In this document: positions 5,621-10,326 of the stretch, piece by piece
Numbering within the stretch: the stretch's first letter is position 1
Layout: every line of letters starts with the position of its first letter
NCBI GenBank assembly: GCA_002343325.1
Contig: DDSG01000081.1
Location: 1-10,326, forward strand
DNA: 10,326 bases
Direction: 5' to 3'
DNA from: Phycisphaerales bacterium UBA2396
GTDB taxonomy: Bacteria; Planctomycetota; Phycisphaerae; Phycisphaerales; UBA1924
Program-made: the position numbers and the translations under genes
Notes under the pieces: model-generated
What the model was told of the DNA's origin: nothing
Seen by the model: only the letters and a program-made list of their open reading frames with translations
The model's database searches: none

Positions 5621-6991
5621 ATGCGAACGTTCTGTTCGGCCCGAGTCTTGACGATTGCCGGGATTGCGATGGGAGCGTTGATCGGATCGGCGTCGGCGCA
5701 GCCCGACACCAATCGCGATTGCCGCAGCGATTTCCAGGATTCGCTCCAGTTCATGGAGGACTATGCCGCCGGCCGCCCCGCGGCGGATCTGAATCTCGAC
5801 GGGCTGGTCAACCAGTCGGACTTTTCTGCGTTCGCGGACAGCCGGGCAAAGCAGACCTACCGGATCTACTGGATGGTGTCGTCGACGCTTGTCGCGAACG
5901 GGTACATGGACACACAGACCGATCTTTCCGGGCTGCCGATTTCGCGGCACTGCATCATCTACTACGAGCAGGAATTCCCGAAGATGCCGGTGATCGAGGG
6001 GCCGAACCACTCGCTGATCGAGCGTGGCATCCACATCATGCTCCGCGGTTCTGACGGGACCTACACCAACTGGCGTGCGAACCTCGAGGCGTGGATGGCC
6101 GAGCACGCCGCCACGACCCCCGCGGTCGTGCTGCGCAAAGTTCCCAGCGGGTATGACGGCGTGGTCTGCCTCGACTTTGAGGCGGTGCTCCCGCTGCGCG
6201 AGCAGGTCCGCGACATGGCGGGCGACACGGTGCAGCTTGCACACTGGGACGGCGCGGTCGCGGCGATCAATACGCCGACCTTTGATGCCGACTTCGTGCA
6301 GATGGCCGGCTTTGTTCCCCCGGAGGGCGTCACCGGCTGGGCGGGATTGTCGGCGTCACAGCAGGAGGATCTGAGCAGCAAGGCGTTCGAAGTGGTCGGC
6401 GAGCGGTACTTCCTGACGACCCTGCGCGAGACCAAGCGGACGCTGCCCAACGCAAAGGTCGGGTACTACGGCTTCCCGACGGCGTGGTGGCCCTTTTACA
6501 ACGACGACCGGCGCGCGCTCAACGACAGGCTTCACAACCTGTTTGCCGAGTGCGACATTTTCATGCCTTCGGTCTATCAGTTGAATTGGACCGGGACGGA
6601 CAGGAATGCAAGCCCCTGCCCGGAGAACTTCAACACCCCGCCTCAGAACTCGGCGTTCTTCGCTTCGCTCTTCGCGGAGTTGCACCGGGTGCGAGAGCAG
6701 TACGGGCGGCCGGACCAGACGTTTATTCCGCTGGCCTGGTGGCGCTACAAGGCGCAGGCCGGGGGGTGCAGCCCGGATGTGGACAACGCCCGCCGTGTCA
6801 ACGACATCAACCTGAGGCACCAGCTCGAACTGCCGTGGTGGTTTGGGGCCGACGGGGTGGCGATCTGGGGGTACTACGGGCGCCCGGGGCCTGAATACCC
6901 CTACAACTGGATCGATGATCCTGCCTCGGTGTCGGTGGAGATGCGGACACGTTGGGGCCCGCATATTCAGCGGCTTGCCTGCCCGAAGTAG
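5621..6991 (+). CDS. secreted GH56 (hyaluronidase)-like protein with N-terminal EF-hand/dockerin-like domain
   Basis: The product is 456 residues. A signal peptide ends at about ASA26/Q27. Two EF-hand loops follow (D29-x-N31-x-D33...D37...D40 and D56-x-N58-x-D60-G...D67), a dockerin-like pair. From about residue 78 the chain reads as a GH56 barrel: YRIYWMV (80-86, compare the animal VYWNVPT strand), IIYYEQEFP (112-120), LDFEA with D185/E187 (compare animal IDWE), GYYGFP (281-286), MPSVY (315-319) and VAIWG (413-417). The residues matching the known hyaluronidase active site are D185, E187, Y283, Y319 and W416. GH56 enzymes hydrolyse beta-1,4 bonds at N-acetylglucosamine residues with acid/base Glu and an Asp that positions the substrate acetamido group. 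The animal Arg three residues after the Glu is Leu190 here. Seven non-signal Cys residues suggest an exported, partly disulfide-bonded protein. The substrate is unknown; hyaluronan is not assured. The fold assignment comes from remembered family motifs, not a search. Confidence 0.72.
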   Translation: MRTFCSARVLTIAGIAMGALIGSASAQPDTNRDCRSDFQDSLQFMEDYAAGRPAADLNLDGLVNQSDFSAFADSRAKQTYRIYWMVSSTLVANGYMDTQTDLSGLPISRHCIIYYEQEFPKMPVIEGPNHSLIERGIHIMLRGSDGTYTNWRANLEAWMAEHAATTPAVVLRKVPSGYDGVVCLDFEAVLPLREQVRDMAGDTVQLAHWDGAVAAINTPTFDADFVQMAGFVPPEGVTGWAGLSASQQEDLSSKAFEVVGERYFLTTLRETKRTLPNAKVGYYGFPTAWWPFYNDDRRALNDRLHNLFAECDIFMPSVYQLNWTGTDRNASPCPENFNTPPQNSAFFASLFAELHRVREQYGRPDQTFIPLAWWRYKAQAGGCSPDVDNARRVNDINLRHQLELPWWFGADGVAIWGYYGRPGPEYPYNWIDDPASVSVEMRTRWGPHIQRLACPK

Positions 6992-6996
6992 TCTGG

Positions 6997-7024
6997 TTGC
7001 GGGCGGGAATGACTGTGGTACGCT
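6997..7024 (+). promoter_or_regulatory. acs: candidate sigma-70-type promoter for acs
   Basis: TTGCGG (6997-7002) and TACGCT (7019-7024) are separated by 16 bases, with TGTGG just ahead of the -10. The -10 ends 36 bases before the acs ATG, exactly as in the candidate ahead of the GH56-like gene. Hexamer matches are weak. If it is real, transcription would start near 7031, ruling out a TTG start at 7025. Confidence 0.33.
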
Positions 7025-7050
7025 TTGACGGAGGCGCGGGATGCGCCCGT

Positions 7051-7054
7051 GGAG
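7051..7054 (+). promoter_or_regulatory. acs: ribosome binding site deciding the acs start
   Basis: GGAG lies 6 bases ahead of the ATG at 7061. An in-frame TTG at 7025 would add twelve residues, but it sits against the candidate -10 element and lacks a Shine-Dalgarno sequence. Confidence 0.6.
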
Positions 7055-7060
7055 CACGCC

Positions 7061-9181
7061 ATGAGTCAATCGTCCGAGTCGCAGCCGATCTCCTCGGTCC
7101 TCGTCGAGAACCGCCGATTCGAGCCGCCCTCCGCCGCCGCGCTCGGCGTGCCGAAGTTCCACGTGCCCAACCTCGAGGCGTATCGGGCGCTGCACCAGCA
7201 GTCGATCCACAACCCCGAGGCCTTCTGGGCGAGCGAGGCGAGGCACCTGTCGTGGTTTCGGCACTGGGATCGCGTGCTCGAGTGGAAGGCGCCGGACGCG
7301 AAGTGGTTCGTCGGCGGACAGCTCAACGCGTGCTACAACTGCGTCGATCGGCATGTGCAGGCCGGGTTCGGCGAGCAGCCCGCGATCGTCTGGGAGGGTG
7401 AGCCCGTCTCGCCGCGGACGAGCCACGCGTCTTCGACGACCCAGTACGCGCGCGAGCCTGAGATCCGCACGCTGACCTACCGCGACCTGCAGATCGAGAC
7501 GAGCAGGCTCGGCAACGCGCTGAAGAGGCTCGGGGTCAGGAAGGGTGACGTGGTCACGATCTACATGCCCATGGTGCCCGAACTGGCGATCGCCGTTCTG
7601 GCGTGCGCGAGGATCGGGGCCGCGCATTCGGTGATTTTCGGCGGCTTTGCGCCGACCGCGATCAGCGAACGGGCCATCGACGCGGGATCGAAGGTCATCA
7701 TCACCGCGGACGGCGGCTTCCGTCGCGGCGAGATCGTGCCGCTGCAGAAGAACGTCGAGGATGCCTGCGCCGCTCTGAACAACCATGGGCACGTGATGGA
7801 CCACGTGATCGTGCTCAAGCGGACCGCGCACGAGCCGCCGAGCAAGCGGTTCAGGTCCGGCGATTCGGTGTCCGGGGGTAATGCCGCGACGAAGTTCCAT
7901 TGGTGGCACGATCTGGTGGGCCCGGCGGGCGATGCCTGCCCATGCGAGGTCATGGACAGCGAGGACATGCTGTTCCTGCTCTACACCTCGGGTTCCACCG
8001 GAAAGCCCAAGGGCATCCTGCATACAACGGGCGGGTACCTGGCCTTTGTGGGGCTGACGTCCCGGGTCACGTTCAACCTCATCCCCGACAGCGGGCAGAT
8101 GTTCTGGTGCTCGGCCGATGTCGGCTGGATCACGGGGCACTCGTACGTGCTCTACGGGCCGCTGATGAACCGCGTGCCCACGCTGATGTACGAAGGCGCA
8201 CCGAATTTCCCGGAGAACGACCGCTTCTGGGACATCATCGAGCGGCATCGTGTGACGCACTTCTACACCGCGCCCACCGCGATCCGCACGTTCATGAAGT
8301 GGGGGCCGGAGTGGGCGGATCGCCATGATCTGTCGAGCCTTCGCGTGCTGGGCACGGTGGGCGAGCCGATCAACCCCGAGGCGTGGATCTGGTATCACGA
8401 GACGATCGGCAAGGGCAAGTGTCCGATCGTGGATACGTACTGGCAGACCGAGACAGCCGGGCACGTGGTGACGCCCTTGCCGGGCGCGACGCCGACAAAG
8501 CCCGGCTCGTGCACGCTGCCGATGCTGGGGATCGATGCCGCCGTTGTGAACGAACAGGGCGAGGAGTTGGGCGCGAACAAGGGCGGGCTGTTCGTGATCC
8601 GCAAGCCCTGGCCCGGCATGTTGAGGGGTGTGTACGGGAATCGCGAGCGGTTCGTGAGCAACTACTGGGGCCGCGTGAAGGACCCGCGGACGGGCGAGCC
8701 GTACTACTTCTCGGCGGACGGTGCGCGGCGTGACGAGGACGGGTACTTCTGGATCCAGGGGCGGATCGACGACGTGATCAAGGTGTCGGGGCACCTGTTG
8801 GGCACGATGGAGGTGGAGAGCGCGTTGGTGAGTCACCCGTACGTCGCCGAGGCCGCCGTTGTGGGCGTGCCGCACGAGATCAAGGGGAACGCGATCGTGG
8901 CGTTCGTGACGCTCAAGACCCGCTGGTTCACGGATCATCCCGGGAAGCAGCCCGACCAAGCGGTTCGTGACGAGCTGACGAGGCACGTCGCGAAGGAAGT
9001 GGGCGCGCTGGCCAAGCCCGATCAGGTGCGATTCGCGGAGGGGCTTCCAAAGACTCGTTCGGGCAAGATCATGCGGCGGCTGCTGCGCGATGTGGCCGCG
9101 GGCGTCGAGAAGATCACACAGGACACGACCACACTGGAAGATTTCAGCGTGGTGTCGAAGCTGCGGGCGGACGAGGAGTGA
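7061..9181 (+). CDS. acs: acetyl-CoA synthetase (AMP-forming acetate-CoA ligase)
   Basis: The 706-residue enzyme activates acetate with ATP to acetyl-AMP and then to acetyl-CoA in the cytoplasm. The ANL-superfamily motifs are in order: YTSGSTGKPKG (308-318), DTYWQTET with W461, which closes the acetate pocket and separates this enzyme from propionyl-CoA and longer-chain ligases, the hinge/A8 region GRIDDVIKVSG (567-577), and PKTRSGKIMRR with catalytic K669, the lysine regulated by reversible acetylation in other Acs proteins. It is about 50 residues longer than the usual 650. The extra length includes an insert at about 115-135 between WEG and RTLTY, and another near 255-275. The A8 loop reads SGHLLGT, with Leu579 where most Acs proteins have Arg. 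It probably has its own promoter, and a lipoprotein gene follows after 35 bases. Confidence 0.95.
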   Translation: MSQSSESQPISSVLVENRRFEPPSAAALGVPKFHVPNLEAYRALHQQSIHNPEAFWASEARHLSWFRHWDRVLEWKAPDAKWFVGGQLNACYNCVDRHVQAGFGEQPAIVWEGEPVSPRTSHASSTTQYAREPEIRTLTYRDLQIETSRLGNALKRLGVRKGDVVTIYMPMVPELAIAVLACARIGAAHSVIFGGFAPTAISERAIDAGSKVIITADGGFRRGEIVPLQKNVEDACAALNNHGHVMDHVIVLKRTAHEPPSKRFRSGDSVSGGNAATKFHWWHDLVGPAGDACPCEVMDSEDMLFLLYTSGSTGKPKGILHTTGGYLAFVGLTSRVTFNLIPDSGQMFWCSADVGWITGHSYVLYGPLMNRVPTLMYEGAPNFPENDRFWDIIERHRVTHFYTAPTAIRTFMKWGPEWADRHDLSSLRVLGTVGEPINPEAWIWYHETIGKGKCPIVDTYWQTETAGHVVTPLPGATPTKPGSCTLPMLGIDAAVVNEQGEELGANKGGLFVIRKPWPGMLRGVYGNRERFVSNYWGRVKDPRTGEPYYFSADGARRDEDGYFWIQGRIDDVIKVSGHLLGTMEVESALVSHPYVAEAAVVGVPHEIKGNAIVAFVTLKTRWFTDHPGKQPDQAVRDELTRHVAKEVGALAKPDQVRFAEGLPKTRSGKIMRRLLRDVAAGVEKITQDTTTLEDFSVVSKLRADEE

Positions 9182-9204
9182 CTGCATTTGCAGAAAAGGA
9201 CCCT

Positions 9205-9211
9205 AAAGAGG
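9205..9211 (+). promoter_or_regulatory. ribosome binding site for the DUF3568-type lipoprotein
   Basis: AAAGAGG lies 5 bases ahead of the ATG at 9217. It supports this start over the in-frame GTG at 9178, which overlaps the acs stop as GTGA and would place 13 hydrophilic residues before the lipoprotein signal. Confidence 0.55.
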
Positions 9212-9216
9212 CCGTC

Positions 9217-9714
9217 ATGAGAACGAGGCACGGGTTCCTTCTGGCTCCTCTGGCTGCGCTTGTCGCGGGGTGCGTGCCCGTGCCCAGCCCGCTTGTCTCC
9301 GCGGGATTCGGCGTGGCGCAGGCCGGCACCAGCGCGTTTCTCCAGGGCGAGCTTCAGACCGCGATCCGCCGGCCGTTCGAGGATGTTCTGGCGGCGACGC
9401 GGAAGGCGGTGGGGCCCGATGGGCTGCGGTTCAAGCCCGAGTCCGACCAGGCCCAGTTGGGACGGGGCGTCATCACCGTGCGAGAAGTTCCGGCGGCCGA
9501 CGGCAGCGGCGAGGACAGACTGATCGAGATCGTCATCGAGCGTTCGAGCGAGGTCGTGACGATTGTCCGGGTGCGCGTGGGCTTCATCGGTGATCAGACG
9601 ATGAGCCGGCTCGTCATGGACGAGATCGTGGACAAGCTCGGGCTGGACCGCGACGCGGTGCCCTCGCCCAGGCCGGCGACGACGATCACGCCCGCGCCGG
9701 TGCCGCCGCTTTAG
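9217..9714 (+). CDS. DUF3568-type lipoprotein
   Basis: The product is a 165-residue predicted lipoprotein. A basic N-terminus and hydrophobic stretch end in the lipobox LVAGC, with C19 as the lipidated residue. The mature part contains FLQGELQTAIRRPFEDVLAA (about 46-65), then a helix and beta strands (GVITVREVP, LIEIVIER, VTIVRVRVGFIGD), and a closing helix MSRLVMDEIVDKLG. This pattern, a short strand then a helix from a residue-poor N-terminal linker, matches the DUF3568 family of small bacterial lipoproteins, whose function is not known to me. A Pro/Thr-rich tail ends the protein. The gene follows acs closely and may be co-transcribed, but no functional link is evident. Its stop overlaps that of the convergent gene on the other strand. 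Confidence 0.72.
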   Translation: MRTRHGFLLAPLAALVAGCVPVPSPLVSAGFGVAQAGTSAFLQGELQTAIRRPFEDVLAATRKAVGPDGLRFKPESDQAQLGRGVITVREVPAADGSGEDRLIEIVIERSSEVVTIVRVRVGFIGDQTMSRLVMDEIVDKLGLDRDAVPSPRPATTITPAPVPPL

Positions 9715-10326
9715 CGGGCGCTCTCGATGTACACGTCGATCGCCTGCCCTGTTCGCAGCAGTGATGCCGAGCCCGGATCGACGGCCAGCACGACATCAAC
9801 CACGCGAGTGTCCACCCGTTCGGTGTTGGAGCCGGTGAGCTGGGTCTTGCCGCGAGCGAAGGGCTCGATTCGAACGATCGAGAGTGGGATGTCCTTGACG
9901 AGCGAGCCGCGGGTTCGACCCATCGCCTTGGCGCCATCCCGGACGAGGGCGATGTCTTCCTCATCAACCTGCGCGCGCACGTGGAGTGTCGAGAGGTCGC
10001 CCAGAACCATGAGGGCGGCTCCGGTCACGCCAGCGTACTCGCCGGGCTCGATGTCACGGCGCAGCACGGTCGCGTCCCGCGGAGCCCGGACCGCAAGGCG
10101 GTCGAGCTCGATGCGGATCGCGGAGATCTCGGCCTCCTGCTGGGCGAGCTCGGCGGCGATCACGTCGCGGTCGGGCGCCCATCCGCCCGCCTTCGCTTTG
10201 GAGAGATCGGCCTTCGCCTGCTCGAGTCGGCCCTTGGCGGAGGCTTCGAGCGCGATGGCCTGTTCGAGCAGGAAACGAGCCGCGGCCGCGTCGCGCTCGC
10301 CCCGCGCGCCCCCGCGGGCCGCTTCG
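9711..10326 (-). CDS. HlyD/RND-type membrane-fusion (periplasmic adaptor) protein, N-terminus outside window
   Basis: This is the C-terminal 204 residues of an adaptor protein; the gene continues beyond the right edge. Reading from 10325 down, a long Ala/Glu/Lys-rich coiled coil (for example ALEASAKGRLEQAKADLSKA and LAQQEAEISAIRIELDR) runs into the returning lipoyl/barrel-sandwich half RLAVRAPRDATVLRRDIEPG (about 10098-10040). The beta-barrel strand TLHVRAQVDEEDIALVRDG follows, then a C-terminal domain with VDVVLAVDPG and QAIDVYIES. This order is that of the periplasmic adaptors of tripartite ABC or RND exporters. A start at the internal GTG at 10163 is rejected because the coiled coil reads on upstream without a stop. 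The partner transporter should lie to the right, upstream in its operon or just beyond. The protein ends at TAA (9713-9711) with no terminator space. Confidence 0.88.
   Translation of the reverse strand, partial: EAARGGARGERDAAAARFLLEQAIALEASAKGRLEQAKADLSKAKAGGWAPDRDVIAAELAQQEAEISAIRIELDRLAVRAPRDATVLRRDIEPGEYAGVTGAALMVLGDLSTLHVRAQVDEEDIALVRDGAKAMGRTRGSLVKDIPLSIVRIEPFARGKTQLTGSNTERVDTRVVDVVLAVDPGSASLLRTGQAIDVYIESAR

Noticed and set aside
2765..6244. A very long open frame on the - strand (over 1,100 codons) spanning several pil/gsp genes
   Set aside because: It reads as Arg/His/Leu/Pro-rich sequence with no domain. It is antisense to genes with clear motifs, and its lack of stops follows from the G/C-ending codons of the + strand genes.
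7061..9181. Propionyl-CoA synthetase or a longer acyl-CoA ligase in place of acetyl-CoA synthetase
   Set aside because: The acetate-pocket Trp in DTYWQTET and the overall Acs motif series favour acetate.
6356..9187. A second long - strand open frame (over 900 codons) opposite the GH56-like gene and acs
   Set aside because: Same Arg/His/Pro-rich antisense character, covering the well-supported acs in full. No ribosome binding site or domain is visible.
9178..9216. GTG start for the lipoprotein overlapping the acs stop
   Set aside because: It would put 13 hydrophilic residues before the lipoprotein signal peptide. The ATG at 9217 has its own purine run and a normal lipobox distance.
9711..10163. 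A complete short gene starting at the GTG at 10163 on the - strand
   Set aside because: The frame continues upstream without a stop to the window edge in coiled-coil sequence typical of HlyD-type adaptors, so it is the end of a longer gene.
1..10326. tRNA, rRNA, CRISPR array, insertion sequence or phage elements
   Set aside because: I saw no regularly spaced repeats, terminal inverted repeats, transposase motifs or tRNA-like cloverleaf sequences. The few gaps between genes are short and explained above.

Overview
The window is a GC-rich bacterial chromosomal segment. Its G/C-ending codons, a split PilM/PilN/PilO-type pilus or type II secretion platform, and a secreted protein whose EF-hand (dockerin-like) repeat follows the signal peptide together suggest a planctomycete, most likely of the Phycisphaerae type. 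This lineage call is inference from gene style only. There are nine protein-coding genes (eight complete on +, one partial on -) and no RNA gene, CRISPR array or insertion sequence that I can see.

Layout. 1-152: G-rich leader with no assignable gene. 153-5500: a tight five-gene + strand operon for a type IV pilus/type II secretion assembly machine. It encodes PilM (actin-like), PilN-like and PilO-like membrane proteins, a PilP/GspC-like bitopic protein with an RRDPF motif, and a GspE/PilB-family ATPase with an MshEN-like N-terminal domain. 5501-5620: intergenic, with a candidate promoter. 5621-6991: a secreted protein with a signal peptide, two EF-hand loops and a C-terminal domain that reads as a glycoside hydrolase family 56 (animal/venom hyaluronidase) barrel with its active-site residues in place. 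6992-7060: intergenic, with a second candidate promoter of the same geometry. 7061-9181: acetyl-CoA synthetase. 9217-9714: a small lipoprotein of DUF3568 type. 9711-10326: the C-terminal part of an HlyD/RND-type membrane-fusion (periplasmic adaptor) protein on the - strand, running off the right edge. Its stop codon overlaps that of the lipoprotein gene.

How the genes fit together. The pil/gsp genes should form the cytoplasmic ATPase and inner-membrane platform of one machine: PilM docks on the PilN N-terminus, PilN pairs with PilO, the fourth protein bridges toward an outer-membrane secretin, and the ATPase powers pseudopilus or pilus assembly. No secretin, prepilin or PilC/GspF gene lies in the window. 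The GH56-like enzyme is a plausible exported product, possibly using a machine of this type, but only adjacency links them. Acetyl-CoA synthetase is a housekeeping acetate-activation gene.

The most unusual item is the bacterial GH56-like protein. GH56 is known essentially from animals, and here it is fused to a calcium-binding dockerin-like segment and carries a substitution at a substrate-contact arginine position.
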